This document shows, piece by piece, positions 30,567 through 41,133 of a DNA stretch of 64,000 bases. The notes under the pieces were generated by a model. It searched no databases and was not told where the DNA came from. It saw only the letters and a program-made list of their open reading frames with translations. Every line of letters begins with the position of its first letter. Positions within the stretch are counted from its first letter, which is position 1. Both the position numbers and the translations under genes were made by a program. The DNA lies in assembly GCF_024362695.1 (NCBI RefSeq), contig NC_065431.1:4160624-4224623 (forward strand). Direction: 5' to 3'. The stretch is from Pectinophora gossypiella. Its lineage: Eukaryota > Arthropoda > Insecta > Lepidoptera > Gelechiidae.

Positions 30567-30937
30567 CAATATACTTTATTTTAGTCAATGTAAGCTTCAA
30601 AACACGTGTTGCAAATTTGTGATCAGCGCGGTATTGGCTCTTAGTTCATCTTGCGATGGATGTACGATTTATAAGCTGCAAAAGTCCAATCAGTTTCTTG
30701 CAAAGTAATAAATTAACTGGTTGCGCTTAAGACCTCCTGGTTACATGTCGTTTCTGTAGCAGACCAAAAACACTTAGTACAAAATAAAATAAAATAAATA
30801 TTTATGACAATTAATGGTTCATAATTTCGTGCTGAAAAATATCGGCGTCCGAAGGATGTAATATACGATCCCGACGACCCGATTACTCTAGCCATAGAGG
30901 CAACTAATCAGCTCGCGACACTAAACACTTCATAACC

Positions 30938-31193
30938 ACGATACCGACCCTGCCGACGTGGTCGACGATTTCCCTCATTTAGCGCTTATCGCTATCGACC
31001 CTTTGAATCGAATTTTTTCAAATATTTTTCCTCTCAGACGACGCCCTGAGCCGAGGTTCGCGCCCAACTGCGCACCTTCAGGCCTGTTGTCTTAAATTTT
31101 GTACCGGGTGAGAGCCCTCAGCGCTCCCCATTTGTCCGGCCAAGTAGTTAATGCCATCTGCGGTAAATCTACAATAAGTCACGTCAAAAAAAA
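30938..31193 (+). mobile_element. PA1
   Basis: ACGATACCGACCCTGCCGAC..CGAGGTTCGCGCCCAACTG..AATAAGTCACGTC plus poly-A. Confidence 0.8.
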
Positions 31194-31520
31194 TGGTTTA
31201 ATGATCGCATTAAGTTAGTCGAAAAACATTCGCGATAGTGTTATTATATCGGAAATATTCAATAAACAAAGTGTACCTATCTATTTTCGCTTCGTGCCAA
31301 CAAGCCGCTTTATAACTCGAAAGTTTATGCGGACTTTTGAGTTAACTCGTTTGGGGTTCGGAGTAGGAGTCTGCTCCAAGGGTGGGGGCTTAGGTTTCAT
31401 CATTCATCGTCATCACCTTTTATCATTTCATTAATCATCATCAGAAAAACTATAAGTCATCGCTGTATGGGCATAGTTCCCTTTGCGTCGTCCTTCGGGG
31501 AAAACAAAACAAAAAAAAAC
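31194..31520 (+). repeat. Repeat N, copy 1
   Basis: TTTAATGATCGCATTAAG..AAGTGTACCTATCTATTTTC..GAGTAGGAGTCTGCTCC..GGGCATAGTTCCCTTTGC. It recurs inverted at 61590-61880, with a scrap at 62060-62140. No frame recognised. Confidence 0.65.
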
Positions 31521-32178
31521 AGATTTAACTACCTAACAAAAATAACTTTCTAATAACACTGACGAATTTCGACCGTATTACAAAAGTCATAGGGACGTAA
31601 AATTGTAGCATGATTGTAAAATTTATCTACATTTTAGTGGGAAAAGGTAGTTCATATCAATTCGAAATGTTTGTTATATTCAAGGTAATTTCAACTTAAA
31701 ATAAAACGCGATAGAGTGCAAAGTTGTGCGGTGAACTTATGTTTTAAGGGGTACTCCCGATTCGTACATTTCACAGTTTTATGAAGACATAATATTATTA
31801 TAATTTCACGTATGGACAGGCCCCATAAAAATAAAAAGTACACATAAATACGTGCCCGTATTCTACAATGGGGTGCGCAGAGCTTCATGTTATCACATGA
31901 AAACTTGCATCTTTAGGATAATAACTATCCTATGTTCTTTTCTAGGTATCAAACTATCTCCATACAAAATTTTATCAAAATCGGTACAGCGGTTTGAGTT
32001 TGAGAAGGTAACAGATAAAACAGAATTAGCATCGCATATAATATTAGTGCGGAGATGTGCTGTTGCAGTTTCTTGTCATTTCTTCTCCTCAGCCTTCCGA
32101 AATTATGTAAATTCAAAAATGTTACATTGACCTTCAACAAGTTTATCCATGATAATTACATTGAATAAATGATTATGA
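31521..32178 (-). mobile_element. Helitron-like scrap and LINE tail
   Basis: 31930-32055 (ATCTCCATACAAAATTTTAT..CGGTACAGCGGTTTGAG..ATAATATTAGTGCGGA) is the reversed Helitron-like unit seen at 33475. 32055-32178 is a plus-strand LINE end as at 30420. 31521-31900 is unassigned. Confidence 0.55.
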
Positions 32179-32204
32179 TTATTAAGTTATCTTAAGTGCA
32201 GTTT

Positions 32205-32292
32205 CCACTAGTTAACACAGTTGGCTTGACCATTATAGACGGCGATACGGCTCACCTATCATATTGGTCTAACAGAAAGCTCGGTTATGTAA
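32205..32292 (+). repeat. TG1 5' part
   Basis: GTTTCCACTAGTTAACACAG..GACGGCGATACGGCTCACC..GTCTAACAGAAAGCTCGG. Confidence 0.6.
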
Positions 32293-32449
32293 TCAGACCA
32301 TCCCATAAAAGACGATAGATTGTAGTTTGACACACACATAGCGCTTAGCAACACGCCTGTGTCCCAAAGGGGTAGGCAGAAGTGTATAGTACACGCAATC
32401 CTCGCCAGCTATGTTTAAGTTCCATGTAATAGGGGACGAGCATTTCATT

Positions 32450-32737
32450 CATCATCAGCCCATTAACGTCCCCACCGCTGGGGCACGGGCCTTCCCTATG
32501 GATGGATAGGGAGATCGGGCCTTAAACCATCACGCGGGCCCAGTGCGGATTGATGGTTATTAACGACTGCTAATGCAGCCGGGACCAACGGCTTAACGTG
32601 CCTTCCGAAGCACGGAGGAGCTCGGGATGAAAACTTTTTTTTTGTGGTCACCCATCCTATGACCGGCCTTTGCGAAAGTTGCTTAGCTTCAACAATCGCA
32701 GACCGAGCGCGTTTACCGCTGCGCCACCGAGCTCCTC
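32450..32737 (-). mobile_element. SINE-A, full length
   Basis: Reversed tail, central block, 5S-like part (GGTCACCCATCCTATGACCG) and head ending CGCTGCGCCACCGAGCTCCT. Confidence 0.9.
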
Positions 32738-33027
32738 GGGGCGCAGGGGGTGATCATATTATCAAAAAACGGGCCCAAATCCTTGAAACTACGGAAAAAT
32801 AAACACACCAAGAAAAAGAAAAATCCTTTTTTTTCAGACACTTAGGTCGACACCCTTTCCATTGAAAGGTTTATGCCTACATCAATCACAATACATGACT
32901 TGTTCCGGAAGCCCTGAGTAACAGGAAATTGAACCTAGGATTCTGTGATTGGTTGGCCATGTCTAATATACGTATACATAAAATAGATAGATAGATAGAT
33001 AAAATACTTTATTGACAAAAAAAAAAT

Positions 33028-33257
33028 ACACGGTGTTAGTAACATCGTAACGAAAACTTTAAGGGATGATTCAGATCATGATTCTGAGTTGATATCAAGT
33101 GGAATTTTCCGTCGCATATGTATCCGTATAGAGCTGAAAATAATAAAAAAACACTATTCATGAATTTTCCGACAGGAAATTCCACTTGATATCAACTCAG
33201 AATCATGGTCTGAATCATCCCTTAAAGTTTTCGTTACGATGTCACTAACGGCCTGTA
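33028..33257. mobile_element. MITE-K, single unit next to a LINE tail
   Basis: Near-perfect hairpin, GTGTTAGTAACATCGTAACG / CGTTACGATGTCACTAACG. A reversed (ATAG)n LINE tail (32985-33027) abuts it. Confidence 0.85.
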
Positions 33258-33269
33258 TTTTGTAACTTA

Positions 33270-33455
33270 CATAACCTAACATAAGCTCACGACTATATCC
33301 CAATTGGGGTAGTCAGAGGTACATCCATCGCAAGATGAACTAAGTACCTGCGCCTCACCGAGCATTCTGTTAGACCAACGTGATAGGACGTGGTGAACCG
33401 TATCGCCGTCTATAATGGTTGAGCCAACTGTTTTAGTGAAAACTGCACATTCATA
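33270..33455 (-). mobile_element. TG1
   Basis: CATAACCTAACATAAGCTCA..CCAATTGGGGTAGTCAGAGG..AACGTGATAGGACGTGGTGA..ACTGTTTTAGTGAAAACTGC. Confidence 0.7.
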
Positions 33456-33474
33456 CTTAGCATATGGGTAGTAA

Positions 33475-33900
33475 TGTTACAGCCATACTTCCGCACTAAT
33501 AGCATGTGCGATGGTAATTCTGTTTGTCTGTTATCTTTTCAAGCTTAAAACGCTGAACTCAATTTGATAAAATTTTGTATGGAGATAGATTGAAACCTAA
33601 AGAAGAACATCTATAAGATATACATTGTTTTAAGTTTACGCGGTTATTATCATAATTGAAACACATAATAACGGGTTCTTGATGAGATTGGAGTGGAGTA
33701 GGTAGATCCATAATTTTCTACGGGCAGACATATCTGTCTACCCTCCACTCCAATCTCATCAGTCATCCCGTGATCATGGCACTCGTAACTGTCAAAATTT
33801 CGGGAGTCTCGTGTCCCTGATTTGAACGCGGTAAGAACCCGTTATTATGTGTTTTAATCTATAAGATAGTTATTATCCTGAAGAAATATTGTATATTGGT
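33475..33900 (+). repeat. Helitron-like scrap and repeat O
   Basis: 33478-33620: CATACTTCCGCACTAATAGC..TCTGTTTGTCTGTTATC..TTTTGTATGGAGATAG. 33635-33865: repeat O with both inverted ends (CACATAATAACGGGTTCTT / AAGAACCCGTTATTATGTG) around a CTACCTACTCC/GGAGTGGAGTAGG-type inverted core. Confidence 0.55.
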
Positions 33901-33907
33901 TTTTAAA

Positions 33908-34057
33908 ATATGTGTTGCTGTTGCAGTTTCTTGTCATTTCTTCTCCTCAGCCATAACACCTTGCGAAATGGCGTAAATTCAAAAATGTTACATTGACCTT
34001 CAACAAGTTTATCAATGATAATTACGTTGAATAAATGATTCTGATTTCTGATAATAG
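33908..34057 (+). mobile_element. LINE 3' end (ATTCTG)n
   Basis: Same unit as 30420-30566. Confidence 0.7.
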
Positions 34058-34086
34058 TCGAGCTAACCGAGTTAGTAGACTAATAA

Positions 34087-34253
34087 GGGTGAATATCAAA
34101 ATGTGCCAAGTTTCGTGGCGAATTTTCATATATTTTTTTCGTGAAAAATTGGAACCCAGGATCTTTTTGGATCTTTTTCATGTCGGAACCCAATTTTTCA
34201 CGAAAAAATAATATGAAACATCGCCACCAAACTTGAAATTTTGATATTCACCC
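34087..34253. mobile_element. Palindromic MITE, 167 bp
   Basis: GGGTGAATATCAAAATGTGC..AAGTTTCGTGGCGA on the left pairs with TCGCCACCAAACTT..GAAATTTTGATATTCACCC on the right; the inner arms include TTTTTTTCGTGAAAAATTGG / CCAATTTTTCACGAAAAAAT. Possible ATAA duplication at the ends. Confidence 0.75.
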
Positions 34254-35079
34254 ATAAGATGACGATTTTAGGGATAATCCACACCATTTCTCGAATCGAG
34301 AGAGACCTGTCCAAAAACTTCGATTCATACATAAATAAAATAAAAGCTGGTCTATACAAATCGACTAATTCGGTATTGTTCACAAATTTAACCCTCAAAC
34401 TCCCACTTAGAAAAACTACTTTACTCTTTACATAACAAGCTTCAAAATCGTTTGCTGTTACATCGAGGAATCAGCTAAGGGTGACCCGTAGTTGTGGTTG
34501 TTAAAGGAAAGTGGACTTTGTTTGTAAGAGGTTTATGGAGATTTTTGCGTGGTTAAGGAGTTGGGCTGAAGCGTAGAATGTATGTTTGACTTCAGTTGGG
34601 TTCGAAAAGTCGGGAATTACGGTCTTGTCCTTCGAAAGTTCAATAAAAATTGCAATATTACGTGAAAACGGAGGTGTACATCTGCGCGGATAAGTTTCGC
34701 ATGAAAACAAAAATCGTTTCGGGAATAAAATCTTCTGACTACTAAAAAAGTTATAGTAAAGAGTTGAAATAGTGCCTGTTTGACCCCACTGCTGGGATAA
34801 ATCTGAAAGTGTGGGATTAGAAAAAAAGTGTTTCGTTTTACACGCAAAATATTATTATTTTAACATGAAAATATTTCCAATTTTATTTTCAATGTGACTG
34901 CAAAAAGAAACTTATATTTCTTTATTGCGCGACTTAATTTTCTTTGACAAAATAATATTTTCTTTAGTATAATTTGTGTTGCGTTTAGTGTGTTTATTAG
35001 TTAAATAGTGTTAAATTACATTAATGAAGTGACAATTAGTGATTGTTGATATCAAATTGAACTTTATGTGAAATTCAGG
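34254..35079 (+). other. Repeat-poor block upstream of a candidate first exon
   Basis: About 820 bp in which I find no copy of any family from this window, unusual here. The last ~100 bp (GTGTTTATTAGTTAAATAGTG..AGTGACAATTAGTGATTG) read like an insect 5' UTR. If 35080 is a true start codon, the promoter should lie here. No TATA box or initiator is clear enough to mark. Confidence 0.3.
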
Positions 35080-35093
35080 ATGAGCCTAAAAAG
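35080..35093 (+). CDS. Candidate alternative first coding exon (MSLK-R)
   Basis: ATG AGC CTA AAA AG is followed by a good donor (AAAAAG|GTAATA at 35094). It ends in phase 2 with AG, exactly like exon 27395-27543, so splicing to 59533 restores AGA (Arg) and the frame VDQSSGDGGG. That would give an isoform beginning MSLKR without the membrane segment. The evidence is only the start codon, the donor, the phase and the repeat-poor upstream block. Four codons carry no sequence signal of their own, so chance is a real alternative. A LINE-3 insertion 10 bp into the would-be intron duplicated the donor sequence. Confidence 0.3.
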
Positions 35094-35103
35094 GTAATAC
35101 TCA

Positions 35104-35406
35104 TACACATACATAAACTCACGCCTATTTCCGTCCGGGGTAAGCAGAGACTATAGAATTCCATTTGCTTCGATCCTGACACACTTCTCTTGCTTCCTCC
35201 ATATTCATCAATCGCTTCATACACGCACGCCGGTTCAGAGTAGATTGTATTAAACCTTTTCTAAGGACATCTCCAATTTGGTCATCGTAAGTCCTTCTCG
35301 GTCTTCCTCTGCCAGCCCTACCATCAACTTTCGCTTTATATACTGCTTTTGCAATTTTATTATCCTTCATCCGCTCTACGTGTCCAAACCAACCTAACAT
35401 TCCCTT
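35104..35406 (-). mobile_element. LINE-3, C-terminal ORF fragment with TSD
   Basis: The minus-strand frame (stop near 35125) encodes MLGWFGHVERMKDNKIAKAV, then KVDGRAGRGRPRRTYDDQIG, then MEEAREVCQDRSKWNSIV. This is the C-terminal region downstream of the reverse transcriptase in RTE-like LINEs. The tail is GGCGTGAGTTTATGTATG. AGGTAATACTCA is duplicated at 35092-35103 and 35407-35418. The RT catalytic part is missing. Confidence 0.8.
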
Positions 35407-35418
35407 AGGTAATACTCA

Positions 35419-35779
35419 ATATTGATATATATTTGAAATTACTCAATTGGTATTATTTGCATTTACAAATTTTCACGCGCGAAATTTGTACTCGTAAATA
35501 CCTATTCATTTTTATTTATTTATTTTATTTAGATAACCAACAGCTTATAAAACAGAACATATATTATAATAAAGTATTTAACAAACCAATTTAAGCTACT
35601 TAAAGGTTACCCTAGGTAGGTAACATTATAAGGCGCATTTGTAAATCCTGGTGGCAACATAATCACAAATCTCTTTGTGATTCCTAGATTATTATTATGT
35701 ATAGGTATTTGTATACATATACCTATAACAGTTCGTGCCTCACCCAGAAGGGTCCACATAATACCAGCGTCGTGGTTCA
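35419..35779. other. Unassigned sequence
   Basis: AT-rich; a SINE-B scrap (AATCACAAATCTCTTTGTGATTCCTAG) lies near 35665. No gene. Confidence 0.35.
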
Positions 35780-35955
35780 TGCCGCGACTTGTGCTGAGTG
35801 AGGCCCTTTTATCTCAGGATGTCCACCACCTTATGATCATTCTAATGAAGATCCTCCTATGCTTTTTGAAATTGTTTTGTGAAAATTTTCAAGTTATGTT
35901 ATTGTCTTGTTTTTGTGTGTGGCGTCCTTTTATAATAAACAATTTCTATTCTATT
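35780..35955 (+). mobile_element. LINE 3' UTR end
   Basis: GCGACTTGTGCTGAGTGAGG..TTTTGTGTGTGGCGTCC..AATAAACAATTTCTATTCTATTC. Reversed copies are at 56575-56720 and 63710-63930. Confidence 0.65.
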
Positions 35956-36044
35956 CCTAAATATTAACTGTATTTTATACCCGTTGATGATGCACCGTCC
36001 CGCATCCAAGTTTTTTTATGGCTGATTCCTCATAAAGGTTGCCT

Positions 36045-36480
36045 GGAAGAAATTGCTTCAGAACAATAAGTCAATTTGTACTGTTGCTAAATGTTTGTAT
36101 TTTGTTTTTGACGAGACGTGTTTAGTTTGAAATAGATGGCTTTAACTACTTGGCCGGACAAATGGGGAGCGCTGAGATCTTCTCATCCCGAGTTGAGTTG
36201 TTCTTATAGTTTGAACCCGCAGTCTTTTAAATTTCATATTGTATATTACTTCGCCTTATGGTTGTCTGGAAGAAATCGCTTAAAGCGATAAGACGGCCAT
36301 TTGGCATGTATCTAGTTAAGAGTCTTTTGTTATTAATTTCCTTTTATTGTTGGTGCTATTAAGTGTATTTGCATTGCATTGTATCCCGATTGGAATTACA
36401 GTCGAAATTATTTTTTGTGACTTATCGTAGGTTTCAGATGGCATTTACTTGGCCGGACAAATGGGGAGCAAAATCCCATT
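36045..36480. mobile_element. Two LINE tails and two PA1 scraps
   Basis: Plus-strand LINE ends at 36045-36101 (TTGCCTGGAAGAAATTGCTT) and 36235-36395 (TGTCTGGAAGAAATCGCTTAAAGCG..GTATTTGCATTGCATTG). Reversed PA1 scraps at 36102-36215 and 36408-36473 (ACTTGGCCGGACAAATGGGG). Confidence 0.6.
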
Positions 36481-36704
36481 ACGTTTACTATTATAATTAT
36501 TAATTATTTTTTATTATTTACTACATAGGAATACCACCTCCATTTTACATTAAATTATGGAAATTTTACCTCCAAGGACTCTCTGCCTTACGCTTTAGAT
36601 TGTAGTAGGCCTTGAAACCCCATGTAATTAAGCAATCTAACAGACTTCGTCTGCAAGGGTCTGTCTCTAAGATACCCATTTAATTATGTAATCTAAGAGA
36701 CATT

Positions 36705-36990
36705 TATCTCCCTAGCATCATCCCGTTTTCCACAGGGTCCGCTTACCTAACCTGAAGATTTGACAGGTCTGGTTTTTTACAGAAGCGACTGACTGTCTGA
36801 CCGTCCAACTCGCAAAGGGAAAACCAGCCCAACACAGGCTAGGCTAGGTCACATACCTCCGAAAATGCATTTCATTTTTATCACTGGCACTGTTGATTGT
36901 CATAAGCATTTGTCACTTGGCTGAGCCTAATGGTGTAAGCCACTGTCGGATTTGAACCTGCGACCTTACAATCAGAGTCAGCTAGTACCC
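36705..36990 (-). mobile_element. SINE-D
   Basis: ATCTCCCTAGCATCATCCCG..TAACCTGAAGATTTGACAGG..GAAAACCAGCCCAA..TTTGAACCTGCGACC head in reverse. Confidence 0.75.
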
Positions 36991-37124
36991 ACTTGCTTAC
37001 TTCTCTGCTGGAATGACAGTGAAGGAACATAGTGATAAGAGCGTGTCGTAAAAACTGTCGGTTTTCACGACATCCGGGGAAGTTAGGCATTTGAATGTGT
37101 CCTTCTAAACGTTACACATCTTAT

Positions 37125-37222
37125 CGTATGGGTTGTGAGGTGGATTACCAACCTCATCAACCCTGGTGTCAGGGTTGTTATTGAGCCACCAAAGGCCATT
37201 GATATGACTCATGTAACGACTA
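37125..37222 (-). repeat. SINE-B tail
   Basis: ATCGTATGGGTTGTGAGGTG..AACCTCATCAACCCTGGTGT..TGACTCATGTAACGACTAC. Confidence 0.75.
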
Positions 37223-37287
37223 CATACATCTCTCTGAGGACGGGATGACTCTAAGGTGTTGATGACTTAATGCTCAGTACTAGTTAA

Positions 37288-37609
37288 CGACCTCCGTGGT
37301 CCAGTGGTTGAGCGCTGGGCTTACGATCCGGAGGTCCCGGATTCGATTCCCGGTGGGGACATATCACAAAAATTACTTTGTAGTCCTTAGTTTGGTTAGG
37401 ACATTACTGGCTGATCACCAGATTGTTCGAAAGTACGATGATCCGTCCTTCGGAAGGTACGTTAAGCCGTTGGTCCCGATTATTACTTACTGGTGTAAGT
37501 AAGTAGTCGTTACACGAGCCATGTCAGGGGCCTTTGGCGGGTCAATAGTAACCCTAACACCAGGGTTGATGAGGTTGGTACTCCACCTCACAACCCACAC
37601 GATAGAAGA
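37288..37609 (+). mobile_element. SINE-B, full length with TSD
   Basis: 322 bp between AGTACTAGTTAA at 37276-37287 and 37610-37621. Head GTGGTCCAGTGGTTGAGCG and GATTCGATTCCCGG, then AGTCCTTAGTTTGGTTAGGA, the central block, TACTTACTGGTGTAAGTAAG and the B tail to GATAGAAGA. Confidence 0.9.
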
Positions 37610-37909
37610 AGTACTAGTTAAGCTACCAATTATGCTAAAGTCATAGAATAAAGAATGATGCTGCGAAGCGGAGAGTTGCAGTTTCATACGTAATGTTATG
37701 CCTTATTGTACTTATGCTTGAAGTAAAACCAGCGACAAAAGAGCGGGTCCCTAGCAGTGCACATACTTCTATATTCAGTCACTCCAATATTCACATGTTT
37801 CATAACAAGCATTGCCTCAAGCTTCCATTTCCTCAGAAATTTTATCATGCTACTGTATGACAAGCTTATAACTTGTAGATTTTTTAATACAAGTTAAGAA
37901 TAAGGCAGA

Positions 37910-38130
37910 CAGAACCTTTCCGCCCCATCGGCCATCGGTTCTCCTCGCTATGTGTCCTGCCCACTGCCACTTCAGCTTTGCAATTCTCCGAGCTATGTCG
38001 GTGACTTTAGTTCTCCTGCGGATCTCCTCATTTCTGATTCGATCGAGCAGGGAAATACCGAGCATACGAGTAGCTCTCTCCATTGCCAGCTGAGCGACAC
38101 CGAGCCTCCTCACGAGACCCAACAACACAA
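37910..38130 (-). mobile_element. RTE-1 LINE, internal fragment
   Basis: Encodes GLVRRLGVAQLAMERA..LGISLLDRIRNEEIRRRTKV..IARRIAKLKWQWAGHIARRT, the block just before the C-terminus of RTE-1. It is truncated at both ends. Confidence 0.8.
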
Positions 38131-38199
38131 CAGACAAAGGTAATAATAAATAATATGTTACGATGCATTTTATAACCGAATACATAATATTATAATAAC

Positions 38200-38580
38200 A
38201 AACTCACGCCTATTTCATACCGGGTTAAGCAGAGCCAATGGAATTCAATTTGCTTCGATCCTGACACTTCTCTTGCTTCTTCCTCCACATTCATCAATCG
38301 TTTCATACACGCACACCGGTTTAGAAATCATACAAAGTGGATAATATTCTTGCGACTACTAGTAACTTTGCCCACCCCACAAGGGCCACAGGCGAGTTTT
38401 CGATTATAATTATATATTCATGTTTGCAACAAGGATTTAGTAAGAAGGTCGTTCTGAGATCACTTCTCTCAACTTTACTACAGCTCAAAAAACAAACTGA
38501 AAAGTAGCAAAGAGCAAGTTGAGATGGCATTTTCAAGGTTCTCCCTATTCCAACTGTAATTGATATATAAACACAACATT
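38200..38580 (-). mobile_element. LINE-3 fragment, then unassigned
   Basis: 38200-38328: AACTCACGCCTATTTCATAC..CTTCGATCCTGACACTTCTC..TCATACACGCACACCGG, as in 35104-35240. 38329-38580 shows no recognised feature. Confidence 0.65.
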
Positions 38581-38584
38581 AACA

Positions 38585-38760
38585 TCATAGAAGGGAAGCT
38601 ACAAGGAAAGAGAGGAAGGTGAAGACCAAGAAGAGCTTACATGGAACAGATTAAAGAGAAGGTGAACGTCGTGTCATATAAGGAGGTGAAGGAATTGGTT
38701 GATAGACAAGAATGGAGAATGCTACACCGACAAGAGCGTGGCTCTTAAATTAGTGATGTG
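38585..38760 (+). mobile_element. LINE-2, ORF C-terminus
   Basis: The frame encodes RPRRAYMEQIKEKVNVVSYK, then EVKELVDRQEWRMLHRQERGS and stop TAA inside GGCTCTTAAATTAGTGATG. This is a short RTE-like C-terminus with one in-frame stop upstream. Its final ~40 bp are the tail of NA2. Confidence 0.75.
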
Positions 38761-38973
38761 AATCATGACATAAGTATCACATATACGTCCCGATGCTGGG
38801 AATAATTGATTTAAAGGTAAATTATAAACGATTAGCTTCAATCATCATCATCATCTTTCTACCGCTATCCCGCTCAAAAAAGAGGAGTTATTCATATCAC
38901 GCGGTTTTCAGGATTTGTGCCCAATTAATGGCAATAGGCTTGCCCCCTAATACATGGAACTTAAGCGCCTTAA

Positions 38974-39331
38974 AGGTGCAGACGCCATCTAATTTTATTT
39001 TGGGTTATACCTGTCATTTTCTTATCCATTAAAAAAGAAAGGGACGGGTAATCGACAGGCATAAAATTTATAGAACACACGTCAATTTTAAGCAGAAATC
39101 CAAAACAACCGTCTAAAAATTTTACATCGGCCAATAACCCGACAGAGTTAAGTAGACATCACGACAAACGGATTGCATACCAGCGAGATGCCTATTTTAT
39201 TCGCCCGGGATATTCATTCGTTTTAAAATTAACTTGTTGACAATTATCCGTCCCTTTCCTCTTTGGTGGATAAGAAAATGACGGGTATAACTTAAAATAA
39301 AATTAGGAGGTGTCTGCAGGAATCGGGGCCA
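38974..39331. mobile_element. MITE-J, third copy
   Basis: Inverted ends as in 19650 (CATCTAATTTTATTTTGGGT / AACTTAAAATAAAATTAGG). The preceding 38909-38970 (GGATTTGTGCCCAATTAATG..GGAACTTAA) also recurs at 52752-52808. Confidence 0.8.
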
Positions 39332-39799
39332 AAGTGCGGATAATCTTACTATCTGATAATCGGGTGATCAGCTTGCAACGATCATGAGTCAGTGCATAAA
39401 AAAATTCACATTCGTTTCCCTAATGAGGCAGTGTAAACGACACACGAACATTTTTATATGGATTTTATACTTTTTATAAATTATATGCAATCTCTTTAGT
39501 CCTTAGTTTCTAAGAATTTCTACGTTTTATTTTTCTATAAGGTGTGATTGTCTTTTGCTTTTCTATTCAAATCAAATCAAATACAGTTAAATGCACAGAA
39601 CTACATAACATAGGCAACCATTACTCAACCATTACGGGTTTTTCATTTCTTCTATAATACGGAACCCTAAAAACAAGACTTTTGGATTGCTCCCTTTCTG
39701 GTGAAAATCCTCCACTTAAACTTTCAGCGTTTGGGGTTCGTGTAAACTTTAGCACTTCCCCGAAGTAATCTGGTGAACTGAAATAATATTTTTAACCCA
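39332..39799. other. Unassigned, with LINE tail scrap
   Basis: 39562-39612 (CAAATCAAATCAAATACAGT) is a reversed LINE tail. No gene. Confidence 0.35.
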
Positions 39800-40018
39800 T
39801 ATCAAATTGGCTAGGCAGCGGTATCAATACTGGTTGGAGGCCGAGGAAATGGATTCTGGTAGGGCTCTAGCTAGAACATCACCGATTGAGAAATTGGTCG
39901 GTGTACTGCGGAACGGAAGGCGATTGGGGCAACCACCGTTCTACACGCCCTATCTATGGAGTATTGAAGGCTCCACCGACAAGAGCGCAGCTCTTAAATA
40001 AAGAGAGAGAGAGAGATC
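39800..40018 (+). mobile_element. LINE-2 relative, 3' end (AG)n
   Basis: GTACTGCGGAACGGAAGGCG..GGGGCAACCACCGTTCTAC..CACCGACAAGAGCGCAGCTC..TTAAATAAAGAGAGAGAG. It shares the ending of 48115-48341 (reverse). The 64-codon frame is not an intact protein. Confidence 0.6.
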
Positions 40019-40125
40019 GAATTGGCTAAATTATTTCTACATAATAAGAACATCTAGTCACGTTCTTCACGACTTACATACACACATATAGTTTTCATAA
40101 TGAAAACATCAGGTTCCTCACGACT

Positions 40126-40605
40126 TACATACATACATAAACTCACGCCTGTTTCCCACCAGGGTAAGCAGAGACTATTGGAAAGTACGAACGTTTTAAA
40201 TGATTTTTTTTAATACTTACTTTTTATCTATACTAATATTATAAATGGGAAAGTGTGTCTGTCTTTTTGTTTGTCCGTATTTCACTGCAAAACGGAGCGA
40301 CGAATTAACGTGATTTTTAAGAGCAGATAGTTGAAGTGATGGAGGCTGACATAGGCTATTTTTTGTCTCTTTCTAACCCCCCACTTACCTAAAATGGGGG
40401 GTGGAAGTTTGTATGGAGCAACCCGCAGTTTTCAAGGTAGAAAGCTACAAATTGGTACACGGACTATTTGTGATTAACAAAAACAATCGTCCATCATCGC
40501 GTGGTAGCTTGTAATTGGCCTTTATTTACTACTGAGTGTACATTGTGTGAGTTTAGCTGTAAGCTCCCCAAACAAAATAAAATAAAATAAATAAATAGTA
40601 TTCTT
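40126..40605 (+). mobile_element. LINE-3 tail scrap and Helitron-like 5' end
   Basis: 40126-40175 is ACATACATAAACTCACGCCT.. . From 40228, TCTATACTAATATTATAAAT starts a Helitron-like unit (GTGTGTCTGTCTTTTTGTTT..GGCTGACATAGGCTATTTT..GTATGGAGCAACCCGC) to about 40500. Confidence 0.6.
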
Positions 40606-40895
40606 CTTCTATCGTGTGAGTTGTGAGGTGTATTACCAACCTCATAAACCTCATGTCAAGGTTATTCTTGAGCCACCGAAGGCCCCTGATATGAATAATT
40701 TTACGATTATGTACTGACATCAGTAAGTAATAACCGGAAGCAAATGCTTAAACATCTTACTTCCGGACAATCGGATCAGTCTGTAATATCTTAACTTTGG
40801 TTGAGATAACAAGAGGATTTTTGTAGTATTTCGCTACAGGAATTCGAACCCGCGACCTCTGGATCGCGAGCCCAATGCTACATCGATCCATAGTG
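40606..40895 (-). mobile_element. SINE-B, diverged
   Basis: TATCGTGTGAGTTGTGAGGTG.. tail, a degraded central block, and box-B-like GGAATTCGAACCCGCGACC. Confidence 0.7.
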
Positions 40896-41133
40896 TTTAT
40901 ACACGAAACGATACTTTCGATATATCCAGAGTAGAAAAAAAAACTTTGTTATCAATAGAAATCACTAAGATAAAAATAGTGCTGAAAAAAACATAAATAA
41001 AGGAAGATTAGATTTCAGGGTCCCGGCTTGAGCCCCGTGGGGCACATAACCTAACTCCCCCTGTCCTTAAGACATTGTAGGTTGAATTGTTGAGAAAAGA
41101 AAAAAACACATACGGGTGTGGGTGTTAGAGAGC

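Noticed and set aside
35676..35967. 96-codon frame as gene
   Set aside because: Overlaps a LINE 3' UTR present in several copies here.
37288..37362. tRNA genes (many GTGGTCYAGTGGTT ... GGTTCGAATCC segments)
   Set aside because: All are SINE-B or SINE-C heads: acceptor stems do not pair and each continues into the SINE body.
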